Counted from the first letter of the stretch, positions 1 through 10,333 are shown. The stretch is DNA of 27,186 nucleotides from Chlorokybus atmophyticus (GCA_009103225.1 RHPI01001037.1:403764-430949); one strand, 5' to 3'. Made by a program: numbers and translations. Notes: generated from the sequence alone by a model not told the origin.

Positions 1-152
1 CTTACTTTCACTCCCCCCCTAACCCCAACACCACACATGCAAGGATAGGACATTTTGGGGACCGCAGGTACCAGCATACAACATACAACGATGCACATGA
101 CGTCTGACACGAGTGATTCAAAGTGATAGCACACCCAGGAATGCAGTTGTAC

Positions 153-2252
153 CTGGAGGTATACAGGGAGGAGTGCCGTATGCCAGTCGTTGGCTATGAA
201 TATGAGGTTCTCATCGCCATACACAACACCACCGCAAGGCACATGCCAAGGAGCCTGCCACAATAGCAGTTGACACAATGCTAAATAACTCTACTACTCT
301 GATATAGGGACGCTCGTGTGCAAACCGCTGTGTTTCTCTGCTTGCAACAGCGAACACAATCAATGCGGTCTGTTTACCTCAATGGCGGCCTTGCACAGCA
401 GGATGCATCGGGATTGAACTTCCTGTTCAAGTGACTGCATTAGTCATTGGGGAGTGGCAGACTCCGGCAAAACGCTCAAGCGCAACGCTCCACAATGTGA
501 CAGATCAGCCAGTGAGCATTGCCATGCATACCTGTCGCGTGCCTCCATAGATATTGTGGGCAAAATTATGGAAGCAAGCATGGTCAACGAAAACAAAGTC
601 CACGCCGTCTTTATAGCCTTGGAAGTAACCAACCTCCTGACTCTGCACAGGAAGAACAGCGACATGTGAGTAACAGGTGATGCAACTGGAAAGAAACAGA
701 AGTTCTCATGATAGGTGAGCATGTGGCACTCAAACCTACAGTGCAGTGCACACATAACGCCCCCACACCTATACCATGCGTGAAGAAACATACAAAAAGT
801 GACAATGGCAGCTGCTATGCAAGCAGACCAATAAGGGCAGTCCACAGAGCAAAGCCAATTCTGTGCACATACACGCAACCCCACTGCCCTTGCCCTGCGA
901 TATGTAAAACCAAGATATAACAATTTTGTAGCGTACCTGGCCATCCACATCGAAGTAACGGCGGACTCCCGTGTCCCAAGCAACATCGTAGTTGCTGTAT
1001 CGTGGAGCCACAACCTGAGGCACAACAAGACGGTGCACACTGAGTAAACGCTTGCTCGACAAAATATTACATACGCTCCAGTAGCACATACATACCATAA
1101 CACGATGACCACGCCTAGCTAGAGCTTTGGGTAATGACCCGACAACATCGCCCAATCCACCTGCAAACGATGCTGGTCAACAAATATCTACAGTACATGA
1201 CAGCATATCGCCACTTGCGCACATTGTATGCAAAGCTGAAAAATCGCTTGAACAATAGCTTGAATCAACCAACCGCTTGCCATCACAAGCTTGTCACATC
1301 TGCATGAGCTGCTGCTCAAGAGGAGTTGCATCAACTTGATGAGCTGTGAGTTTAAATTGTGCAAGCATCGCAGACAAACTAATCGTGTGACAAAGCAGCA
1401 ATGTACACGTGAACACTAAGCTAACTAAATAACGACTTCACCTGTTTTGGACCAGGGAGCGCATTCGGACGCAACAATCACAATGTTCATGACATTGGGT
1501 CCGGCCAGGGGCTCCTTCTTCTCGGGAGCAGGTGGAGGTGCCGCCTGCGCGACGGGTGCAGGCGCTGGCGCAGGTGCGGGTGGTGGCGACACAATCTCCG
1601 CAGGCCGGGGCGCGGGTGGACGCCTTCTCCCTGTGGCCGGTGATGAAGATCTTGCATTGGTTGTGCTTGGTGTCGCCTGTGGTGGTGCTGTCTGGGGTTT
1701 GATAGGAGAAGAAGGAGGAGCGATGGTCTCCAGTGCAGAGGAGCGGGATCTTGACTGGACAGCTGTGGCCGTCCCTCGTGAAGAAGATGAGGTAGTGGAG
1801 GACTCTGAGGACGACACCTCCGCTTGCAGCTTGTCGAGGGAGTTCTGAGCGGTTTGAAGGCGGGCGGCGGAGGAGCCGACCAGATCGGAGGCGGCGTCGG
1901 CGGGGAGGCGCCCCTCGTTGATGGACTGCAGCAGCTCTGCATGCAGTCGCTTCCGCTCCTCTATCTGAAGCAGCAGCTCGCGCTGCATCTCCCACAGACG
2001 GCGGCTCTCCAACTTAAGGGCACTCTTCCCGTCCCCACCACGCTCCTGTCCATCCCCACTCTCATCCCTGAACCTGGAGAAGGAGGACGAGGATCTGCTG
2101 GTGACCACAGTGGCTGGGCCAGCACTGCGCCCTCCTCCTCCGTGCCGCCCCCTCCCAGACCCCGGTCGCCTCTGCTCCGCCAGCAACGGCGCACCCCTTC
2201 GCAGCCCCTGCCACCCTCCAGCCGTCCACGCGGCCTCCGCCACCGTTACCAT
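153..2252 (-). CDS. SSII: Starch synthase II, GT5 family (N-terminal part; 3' end beyond the window)
   Basis: Transfers glucose from ADP-glucose to growing alpha-1,4-glucans in the plastid. Six exons are visible: 1442-2252, 1096-1160, 937-1014, 532-642, 378-422 and 153-254. All have GT-AG borders and consistent phases, giving 404 codons; the rest lies beyond position 1. The ATG at 2252 follows an in-frame TGA eight codons upstream. Residues 1 to about 250 are a low-complexity extension (Ser/Gly/Pro/Ala-rich) with a short charged coiled-coil segment containing [13 protein letters not shown] and [14 protein letters not shown]; this probably includes the transit peptide. The catalytic part begins at [18 protein letters not shown]. 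It continues across the first intron into [20 protein letters not shown], which carries the ADP-glucose-binding KTGGL motif. Later exons give [58 protein letters not shown] and [14 protein letters not shown]. These match plant isoform II better than isoforms I, III or GBSS, from memory. Confidence 0.92.
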
Positions 2253-3213
2253 GGCCGCCGCCGCCGCCGCCCCACCTCACCGCTGCCCACCACCCATGCG
2301 CTGAGCCACAAGCAGCAGCACCAGTCTGGTCCGCATGCATTAGGGTTTGAAGCCCTCCCTGCAATCCATCGACTTACTCGTCCCTTACCCATTCATTCCC
2401 AACCTGACCGCGGTTAGTGCTGCGTTTGCCCCGTAAGAATAACCGCGGTCTCTAGCCGGAAGAGAGATCCCCCGCCTGGCAATACGCATCTCTCTCATCT
2501 CCTGCAGCCAGCCCCGGAACTTCCGGACATCAACTGGGCAGAGTGACAGATATCCAACAACAGATGCTGACATCGAAGGGTCGGATGCAACTCCGCCAGC
2601 ATGGATGTTGGCCGCGCAAGCCTGGCGCCGTACCAATCCATCTGCCCAATGGGCACCGATGATTGCGCTTTACCCGCACTGTCTTCGTGAGTTTGTGGCA
2701 AGGAGAGTTTGCCTCGAAACTTTTGAGGCAAAACTGCTGACGCTCGTGCGTGTGGACATACATGACATGTGGGTAGGCTGCGCACATTGCTGCGTTCCAT
2801 GGCCGGGGTAAACCGGTCCTGCTCCCATTGCGAGGAAACCTTCCATTCCCGCTTCAAAGATAACTTTGTGTGGTCACAAGTTAAGTGACAACAGTCGGCG
2901 GTGTATAGATCGGCGGTGCATGTCCGGCAAATTGCCGGCGGCAATTGCAGCCTGAACCCCTTGAGTCTGGTGTAAGCGACGGTCCGGCGTCAGAACGCTA
3001 GCGCCATGCATTAAAGCCAGAAGCCCGGGTTTTTGTCATAGTAGCGACTCGCAACGGCTTCTGCTGTTGAACTTGCTGGAAGGTTCCGCTTCGGCCACAA
3101 TGCGAGTTTACTGGGCTGGGCTGGGCTGGTCGTCGGCGGCGGCGGCGGCGGTTGGCCAGGGTTGGCGTGGCTGCCCTGTGGTGGTCGCTTAATTAGGCGT
3201 GGGCCGGCAGGAT
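2253..3213. other. Divergent intergenic region between starch synthase II and an unrecognised gene
   Basis: About 960 bp with no supportable gene; open frames here are short and lack family signals. It should hold the promoters of both flanking genes. The right end is GC-rich, with a GGGCT repeat near 3112-3130 and a (CGG)n run near 3135-3152 just upstream of the plus-strand gene. A telo-box-like motif lies near the starch synthase start. Confidence 0.6.
2341..2348 (+). promoter_or_regulatory. Telo-box-like TAGGGTTT upstream of starch synthase II
   Basis: TAGGGTTT lies 88 bp upstream of the starch synthase ATG and reads AAACCCTA in the gene's sense. The same core recurs near other gene starts in this window. 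In land plants AAACCCTA elements near transcription starts are known as telo boxes; function here is inferred. Confidence 0.4.
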
Positions 3214-4707
3214 ATGCGCCGTGCTAGGGTTGACAGCCCCCCTCGTGTGTGGGGAGAGGAGGATGCCCCGCCGCCTCACAAGCGATTCAGGGCTGCGCTG
3301 CCAATTGACGAGCAGCCACGTTTTCACCATCAAAGTCAAAGTTATGGTGGCGTTCTAGCTGTGGATAACTACGTTTGTACTTCTTTGCCGTCTTCGCCGT
3401 TTACTGTTGGCAACGGAGGAGCAGATTTCCCAGATGGAAACTGCCCCTACAACATCCAGCCCGCCCCCAGCGCTTCCCCTCCTGTTGAACCAGTTGCGAA
3501 CGGTGAGTTGACCAGTCATCTGGCAACAGTTGTTGGCCAGCTGCAAAACACAGTTGCTAGTAATTTGTTTGTCAAAAGGTGGCATGCACCACGACCATGC
3601 TTGCCGTTTCTCTGTGGTTTGGAAGTGCAAACCATAGAGAAACGGTGGTGCGTTGATGTTTACACGCTCGTAGTAGAGGTACTTGCCGATCAACCGACCT
3701 ACTACGTCGGTACCAAGAAGCAGTTTGCAAAGCGACTGGAAATGCAAACTGCGTAGTGACACCCTTGGTGGGTACGGTTGGTTACCAACAGCGGTGGTGC
3801 ATTCTGCACATGGATCATAACTTGTTTGGTTGACGAGCTGCATTCCGCACATGCCAAAGCCCTGCGCACCGGAACCTTACTCAACGGCATGCATACCTAT
3901 GTGTAGTCCTGAAGAGGGCAGGCCTCGTAGTGCATGGTGTCATACGCGCGCTCAAGTGTCTCAGAAGGCAGTTGGGCGTTTGTACTCGTTATGGACTGCA
4001 GCTTGTTCTTAAGGTTGTACAGGCTTATCCTTAGGATGTTTCGCTTTCAGCAGCTGTCTGTGGCGCACTAGTTGCAAGCTAGTGCTGTATATTCAAGCTG
4101 GCTCGTTGTTCTGTTGTTGCTCGATCGCATGCGGTACACAGCATCAAGCTCGATAATAATTGAATAAGAGTGAACTTTCGCAAAACCAAGCATGCAATGC
4201 CACTGTTACATAGCGTGGCATGCTTCCTGGGCAGTTGGTTATTGTTGTCCGAAGGGGGATTGAGAGTGAGTTGCTGCCACAGGTGATCAACAACAACATC
4301 CCGAATGGCATGGTGTTGCACTGAGCCTGCAGTTGCCGCGCGAATTGCTGCCACCCATGCCTGCACTGCACTCACCCACCGCAACCTCAATGTCGCAATT
4401 GATCAGCAATACCAGTCAAGCATCACCCGAGGCCATGGCGCTCGTGCCCTGGAAACCCAGAGAGGTCACCCTTTGTGAGGCGTTTGTCAAAGAGTCTTTG
4501 GGAGGTAGCGCACGCGTCTCCAGGCCGATAATGAGCAGCACGGTTGTTGATGACACTAATGACATCGACGATGTTGACCCTCAGGAAGGCGACATGGACA
4601 TAGATAATAGGCCTAACGACGGGTTTGTACATTTAGACAATGGCAATGGGTATAGTGGCCCATTGAGCAATGGGGGTGGTGTTGGTCACTGGGGGTGGGT
4701 GTCGTGA
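3214..4707 (+). CDS. Unrecognised 237-aa protein, two exons
   Basis: I do not recognise the family. The model joins exon 3214-3502 to exon 4283-4707 through a 780-nt intron. The donor is GTGAGT and the acceptor is CTGCCACAG; both flanks are phase 1, so the frame is kept. The ATG at 3214 is the first after an in-frame TAA. The N-terminus is basic and proline-rich (RRARVDSPPRVWGEED, then HKRFRA), as in some nuclear proteins. The middle is Ser/Pro-rich. The second exon has a hydrophobic-aromatic stretch, MALVPWKPREVTLCEAFVKE, which looks like a possible binding motif. An acidic segment, DDTNDIDDVDPQEGDMDID, follows, and then a Gly/Asn-rich end. No signal peptide or membrane helix is seen. It converges on the SAM/coiled-coil gene, with 303 bp between stop codons. 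Exon 2 could also begin at another acceptor (for example at 4333), which would change the frame relation to exon 1. Confidence 0.5.
3604..3751. repeat. Cluster of three inverted repeats inside an intron
   Basis: Hairpin 1 has 18-nt arms 3604-3621 and 3628-3645, with one mismatch and a 6-nt loop. Hairpin 2 pairs CGTAGTAGAGGT (3669-3680) with ACCTACTACG (3697-3706), with a small bulge. Hairpin 3 pairs CAGTTTGCA (3721-3729) with TGCAAACTG (3743-3751) perfectly. All lie within the 780-nt intron of the unrecognised gene. Confidence 0.75.
4065..4085. repeat. Small perfect inverted repeat
   Basis: GCACTAG (4065-4071) and CTAGTGC (4079-4085) flank the 7-nt loop TTGCAAG. It lies in the same intron as the hairpin cluster. 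No function is claimed. Confidence 0.6.
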
Positions 4708-5010
4708 TAGAGTTGTTAGTTTCTGCTGGTCAGAGTTAGGCAGCGCAGCGCTGCCAGTGGAGAGCCTGCCAGTTATGTATAAAGCTGCAAGTGTTTCAAA
4801 GTCTATAGCGCAAAGCATCTTGCCTGATCGCTGGTATATCTGGAGGTTACAAAATACCAAATGCACACTGTGTTCATGTAGCACCCAATCTCATACATTC
4901 ACACTAGTACACATTGCAGCTAAGCCAGCACTTGCGAACAGAGTTGCTATCTGGCACTGGCTGCCGCATGTCTATAAACATGGAACGTTATCATCACCAA
5001 GTGCAGCTTG
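4708..5010. other. Convergent intergenic region
   Basis: This stretch separates the stop of the unrecognised plus-strand gene from the stop of the SAM/coiled-coil gene. It must hold both 3' UTRs. I see no coding signal or RNA gene. Confidence 0.5.
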
Positions 5011-8000
5011 CTATTCCTTTGCCATCTCTTCTGCCGCTTGCTGCTTCACCTTGCGCTTTCGCAGGTCGCTTTCCAGGCGCGCCAGGAACTCTGCTTGGGT
5101 TTGCGCCGAGCGAATCTGCGCATGCAAGCAACTTACTTTCAACACTGTATCTTACTCAGTCTGCAGCCTGCGGGGTTCCTGCTTCGCATTACTAGCATGG
5201 CAGCGCATACCACAACGCCCACCTTTGTGTGTTTTCGCAGACGGGACGTCAACTCGTGCGTGAGCTGCTCAACTCTCGCCTCGCGTAATGCAACTTTCGC
5301 TTCCATGGTGAGAATGAACTGCTGATTCTGTGATGGCAAGGAGTGTTAGCTGTTGCTGCCCAACATTGCAATGGCTTGCAAGGAGGACAGTGCAAATCCT
5401 GCTTGCCTTGATTGCTCGCCAGATGCCCACCAACTGTTTCTCACCCGTCAAGGCCAGCAGCTTGTCCATCTGCTCAAGAAGTTATATGTTGACACCAAAA
5501 CCCACACACAGCTCCGATCCAATTAGCACTGATACCCACCTCAAGCTTCTTCACTCTCGCCAGCAGCTTTACCGGATCCTTCTCAATATCCGGCTCCTGC
5601 AACACAGAAGCCCAGAGCACATCAATACGCAACCCACCCGACGAGTCCCTCTTCAAAACCAGAACAACAACAACAACAACAACAACTCACCCTCGCTTTG
5701 GCCCTCAGCAACTGCAGCCTCACGCTCTCGTCCGCATCTGCACCCGCACTCCACGCATTGTTGCCGGAACTGAACCCATTGCCTCGGGTGTTCTTGCTGA
5801 AATCGCTGTTGGTGTTGTTGCTGTCGCCATTATTGTTGCCTTCGCCATTAGTAGCGTCCTTCTTCGCGCGTGCGTTTGACATTGCTACCGCCTTCTGAAG
5901 CAGCTCTGATATGGACGCTATACGCGCCGCAGCATCCGCAGCCTGGTTGGAAATAAGTGAGAACTCATTATGAAGACTCGAGTTGACACAACACAAGCAG
6001 TATGCAAGCATCAACTCTCAGTGCAGTATAGTACCCTGTTTTCAGTGGTTTCCCACTTGAGCATCTTCTCAAAGTATGCTACGGCTTGTCTCTCTGTGCA
6101 CGCAAGTGTTGCATCAGTTCCCAATTGACATGCACGTCCATATTGAAACACTTCGTGCATCCTTGTGTGCACAGACAAGAGGTTCGACTCACTGTCGTCG
6201 GCGAACTGTTCGTCTTTGGTTCTGACGGGCGTGCCGGCGCTGGCCATGGCCGATCTAAGTATGGCGTTGTGAAGCTCCTTCTTGCGAGCCTGCAGCAGCA
6301 TCATTCACTCAGACACATACATGAAGAGAACACACACTACCACAAGTGTTGGGATCTGAGAGCCTAATTCACCTGACGTGTGCTCTTGTCCTGCTCATAC
6401 CGATGCATGAACTCGGTCGTGCGCACGGCCTGTCACAACAACAGCACACGTGTGAGGGAAAGGAGACAACTACAGAGTAGTCGGTACAACACGGGCAGCA
6501 TGAACAAACCTTTTCCAGGTAGAAGCGCTTGCGTTGGCCTTGCAGCCTGTGCAGCTTCTCAACCTGTTCCGGGGACAGCCCGAGGGCGTCGCCGTGTGCG
6601 TCCGCAACCTCGTCGATTGTGCCGTCCGTCACCTCCATGTCAAGCCTGTCCCCGCCACACACAAGAGATCAGCAGTGTTGGGTGTGTGTCAACACGCATA
6701 GGGGAACAGGCCAGGCCAGGCCTGTTTGTTTTCTCTTTCTTTGTTCCTACCCGAGACGGTGGTGGAGCACTTCGCGCAAGAACTCCTCACTCCTTCGCTG
6801 CCGGCTGAACTCTGCTTCAGCACCACCCTGTTGATCATGGATACGCAATTGTCAATGGCATTTCTCTCACTCCACATTCCAACTTCAATACAACACTACT
6901 ACAACATGTAACACATAACATAATCTCTTTGCCACCCTCACACCTGTTCGAGTCTGCGCAAGACCCGCTTCTTCTCGTCCAGCTTGGCCTGGTTAGCGTG
7001 AGAGTTAGTGTTGATGCTGTATCAGTGAAGCAGTAGTGTTGGAAACAACATAGAGGCCATCCATCCGCACCGCACCTGCCGTGTGGCGAGGTCGCCGACC
7101 ATGCGCTCGATGAACGCGCGAGGGGAGGTCCCACCCTGAGACCCCATGTCGCTGTGGGAACGACGACGGTTGGAGCTGCGCTTAAACAGGGAACCGTCCT
7201 GCGCGCAAGAGTGTATGTGGGTTGATGCTAGTGTCTGTGCCATGACTTCGACATGTAACACACGTCGGTTTACTTGCGTGTGCGTACCATGGCGGGTATG
7301 GGTATGGCGCGCGGCGGCTCCCCCGCTGGCTTCCAACCGGGCGCCTCCTTGAGACTGAGCGGACCCCGCCGCCCGCCCTGCAGTTCCGCCCGCAGCGCCT
7401 CGCACTCCTCTTCCATACGCTTCTGCACAGTTCCAGATCCACAAACACTGTCAATGCTGCCACTGATGCTGGTACCCTGGCAATACTACCAGGGTATTAT
7501 CGCAGCTATTAGTACAAGATGAGTGATACAAGTTGTATACAGCCGTCATACCGGTTGTACCACTACCTATGTACTGGTGCTCGTTGTACTGTTGATACAA
7601 GGAGTACTACTACTGGTGCTGCGATTGTAGTACAGTAGTCTCACTACTGCGTCTAGTTATAGAAGCATTGATAGCAACAGCAGTGTAGCCGCGTAGCAGT
7701 CATAGCACTGGCGATGTCATGGTCTACCAGTTGAGGCTGCAATAGCAGCAGTATCAGCAACACTAGCTGCAGTAGTTGTAGTGATTGCAATCAAGTCCAT
7801 GGGTCTGATAGCGGTAACAAGAGCGGATAACATCTGTAGCGCCGGTAGTTGTAGTTGTAGTTGCGGTGGTGACCGTTCAACTGTGCTGTGGTGTAGCAGG
7901 AACAAGCATGCTATGTTTGGTTGCAAGCTCACTACCCACTCACCGCGGACTGCTGCGCCCTCCTCGCCTGTTCCCTGGCCTCCTCCGCCCTGGCGACGGC

Positions 8001-10080
8001 CCTCTCCAGCTCGCGCGCCACCCTCGCGCGCCTCTCCTCCTCCGGGATCGCACCATGCACGGAGGAGGGGGTGGGACGCTCCCTTGGAGCCGACGCAGGA
8101 CGCTGTGGGGAGAAGAGTGTTGGTAATGTGGGTGTGGGGGGATGTTGGAGTGTAGTGTGCATACCTGGCCTGAGGTTTGGGCTCTTAGGGCTTCGATGGC
8201 GGCGAATAGGGCCTCGCGATGGCCGAGGGAGGTGACGCGCAGCTCGTCGCGGAGCTCCTCGCGGCCGAGACGGAGAAGCAGAGACCCGTCCACGGCTGCA
8301 CATGTGCGATTGCGTGCATGAGTCCACTGCACACGCTGTTTGTGTTGTCATGGTGTCTCACCATGATGGGCAAACAGGGCCTTGTATCTGCCCCACCCCT
8401 GCAGCTCAACCCAACAGCACACCTCCTGCACTCCCCATGCCGCCGGCGGCATGGACGTCACTCTGCGTGCGTACAGTCGTTGTGTTGATGCCATAAATGT
8501 CACTCACTCTGTAGGGTCAAAGCACAGAAACATACCTGTTGAGTAGCTTCTGGCGGATGTGGCTTTCGGTGATAGCTGATTGCGGACGGCTCTCGCTGCG
8601 CCGACGCCTCTGCGGGCTCGAACTCGCATCTCTCTGGGTAAGCATGCAGGTTATCACCACACGACTGTTGAACACCAAAAGTGGCATGCGGTTGACATGT
8701 GTGCGTGTGTGTTCATGCGTACATGCATGTGCGCGCGTGCGCGCGTGAACGCATGAGCGCGGGCATGTTCGTGTGTCACCACACACACACCGGTGTTGTT
8801 GTGAAAGACGACGTGTTTGCACTCGACCGCTGTGCATAGCTCCTCCTTCTGGTACTCGACCTTCCCGACCTCCTCCCATCTCCATACCCGTACCCCTCCT
8901 CCTCTTCCTCCTCCTCCCCTTCCTCCTCCTCCTCTTCCTCTTCACCCTCCTCGTCCTCTTCCTCCTCCTCACCATTACCATGCACGACAAACCCACCAGA
9001 GGAGGACATCGACCTCCTCCTCGGCGTGGACGACAGCGATGGCGACGTGGATACACGTGCAGGTGGAGGAGGAGGAGGAGGGGTTGATATCGGCGAAGGG
9101 TTGATATCGTTGGCGGGCTGGCTGCGGCGCGGGCGTGAGGCGGATGACATCGCGGTCGATGGACGTGCGGGGAGGGATGATGTTGCTGTTGTTGTTGTTG
9201 GCAGGGGCGGCGGGGTTGGGTGTGTGGTTATGGGTGATGTTGGCGCGGTGGCGTGTGTTGAGGTTGGCTTTGCTGGTGCGAGGAAGGAGTCTTGGCTGAC
9301 GGCGTCGTTGCCGTCTTCATCGATGTCATCATCGTCATCATCAACACTCTCATCGAGCGCGTCGTCGTCCTCGTCATTGTCGTCGTCGTCGAGGTCCTCC
9401 TCGTCGTAGCGCGCGAGGGAGCTGGCGAGCTGCACATCATCCACGACACCACATGCATGAGGTGTTGGGTTCAGGATTCATAAAATGTGTACCACTCTCT
9501 TCTCACCTGTCTTCTTGTGTCTGCGCTCTGTGGTCTACTCCGGCTGCTTGCGTCGGCGCTCTGCGGTCGGCTGCGGCTGGCGTCCGCGCTCGGGGGGCGG
9601 CTGCGGCTGATGCTGTTGCTGGCGCTGTTGTTGGCGCTGTTCACGACACTACCGTGATTACTGTTGTTGTTGTTGTTGTTGTTGAGTGAGTTGTTGGCAC
9701 TGTTGTTGTTGATGATGATGCTGTTGTTGTTGCTGTTGTTGCTAGCGGTGGTGTTTGCAGCGTTGTGTCCAGACGCCTCTGCACTCTGGGGCCTTGACGC
9801 CCGCAGAGCAGACGCCAACGCAGCCTGATGATCACAAAACAAGTTGTTCGTGATGATACTACGCTTCAGCGCATCAACCACAAAGGTATGCGTCAACATC
9901 AGATTGCAACAAGGCAACTACACACAATCATAATTCTCTCACCTGTGCAGCCGCTGCTCTCTCCATCGATACGTCAAACGAGTCCTCCTCTTCCTCGCCA
10001 TCAACATCGTCCTCATCCAGCTCCTCATCCTCCTCGCCCCCCACGCCCTCCTCCTCGAACTCCTCGCTCTCGTAACCCAT
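5011..10080 (-). CDS. SAM-domain, acidic, long coiled-coil protein (931 aa, 20 exons)
   Basis: Twenty exons join in phase: 9943-10080, 9507-9824, 8791-9429, 8536-8633, 8362-8387, 8165-8295, 7944-8102, 7288-7422, 7076-7198, 6944-6988, 6751-6827, 6510-6645, 6373-6429, 6193-6289, 6035-6093, 5691-5942, 5540-5596, 5431-5469, 5223-5327, 5011-5115. The ATG at 10080 follows an in-frame TGA; the stop is TAG at 5011-5013. Residues 1-46 are acidic. Residues 47-152 carry an Asn-rich tract and several RPQSAD-like repeats. Residues 153-365 contain Asp/Glu runs and Pro/Ser/Thr-rich sequence. Residues about 375-445 form a SAM domain, with AVDGSLLLRLGREELRDELR and VTSLGHREALFAAIEALRAQ; its first helix is atypical. 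From about 465 to the end the protein is mostly charged coiled coil, interrupted by a second Asn/Ser-rich tract near 770-810. SAM domains mediate protein-protein self-association, so a scaffold role is inferred. I do not recognise an orthologue; a ciliary or basal-body protein is possible but unproven. Confidence 0.82.
7480..7890. repeat. Degenerate trinucleotide repeat tract in an intron
   Basis: The 521-nt intron 7423-7943 of the SAM/coiled-coil gene is largely interspersed GTA, GTT, GCA and TAG-type triplets, for example GTAGTTGTAGTTGTAGTTGC near 7845-7865. It looks like a decayed triplet microsatellite. Open frames across it are probably a by-product of the periodicity. Confidence 0.5.
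8695..8792. repeat. Alternating purine-pyrimidine (TG/CG) tract
   Basis: An intron of the SAM/coiled-coil gene is made of TGTGCGTGTG, GTGCGCGCGTGCGCGCGTG and CACACACAC runs. The end of the tract overlaps the 5' splice site of the upstream exon at 8791. Such alternating runs can adopt Z-DNA; that is a general property, not shown here. Confidence 0.55.
8885..8972 (-). repeat. Coding GAG/GAA microsatellite (poly-Glu)
   Basis: The plus strand is (CCT)n/(TCC)n. On the coding strand it is GAG/GAA, giving runs of Glu with a few Asp and Gly residues in exon 3 of the SAM/coiled-coil gene. The repeat stays in frame and has no stop. Confidence 0.7.
9655..9745 (-). repeat. Coding AAC microsatellite (poly-Asn)
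   Basis: (GTT)n on the plus strand is (AAC)n on the coding strand, giving an Asn-rich tract in exon 2 of the SAM/coiled-coil gene. It is interrupted by Ser, Ile and Ala codons. Confidence 0.7.
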
Positions 10081-10137
10081 CCTCGCAAATCCAACTCTTC
10101 ACTATCACCTGGTCGTCCTTGTCCTTCACCTCGTCCT

Positions 10138-10166
10138 GCGCCGCCGCCGCCGCCGCCGCCGCCGCC
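10138..10166 (-). repeat. (CGG)n repeat upstream of the SAM/coiled-coil start
   Basis: About nine GCC units on the plus strand, or CGG on the sense strand, end about 58 bp upstream of the ATG. They lie in the probable 5' leader or core promoter. Confidence 0.6.
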
Positions 10167-10177
10167 CCCCTGGCAGG

Positions 10178-10189
10178 GGTCACGTGACC
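10178..10189. promoter_or_regulatory. Palindromic E-box/G-box GGTCACGTGACC in a divergent promoter
   Basis: A perfect 12-bp palindrome centred on CACGTG lies 98 bp upstream of the SAM/coiled-coil ATG and 248 bp upstream of the RRP45 ATG. CACGTG cores are the known binding sites of bHLH and plant bZIP factors. Use in this organism is inferred. Confidence 0.55.
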
Positions 10190-10325
10190 ACCCTTGGCGC
10201 CATCATTCATCACACATAGCACAGCATAACATCACCGCTGCTCAAAAATAGACACAGAAAAAGGGATATAGTGCTTATGCATATAAGCATAATTGTACCA
10301 GTAATGCGTGACGGGCGTGATGAAT

Positions 10326-10333
10326 TAGGGTTT
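10326..10333 (+). promoter_or_regulatory. Telo-box-like TAGGGTTT upstream of RRP45
   Basis: TAGGGTTT lies 104 bp upstream of the RRP45 ATG in sense orientation. It is followed by a pyrimidine-rich CTTTCTTTAGGG. RNA-processing genes are a typical telo-box class in land plants. Confidence 0.45.

Noticed and set aside
444-1155. Single long minus-strand frames through the starch synthase region
   Set aside because: They read through introns. The family match needs the spliced exons 1096-1160, 937-1014 and 532-642.
1447-2417. Plus-strand Gly/Ala/Pro-rich frames opposite starch synthase exon 1
   Set aside because: They are a GC-rich shadow of the real exon; the minus frame runs directly into the conserved GT5 motif.
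5431-5469. Use of the strong-looking GGTGAG donor at 5445 in the SAM/coiled-coil gene
   Set aside because: It leaves phase 1, which puts the next coiled-coil exon out of frame. The GTGGGC donor at 5431 gives phase 0 and a continuous helix.
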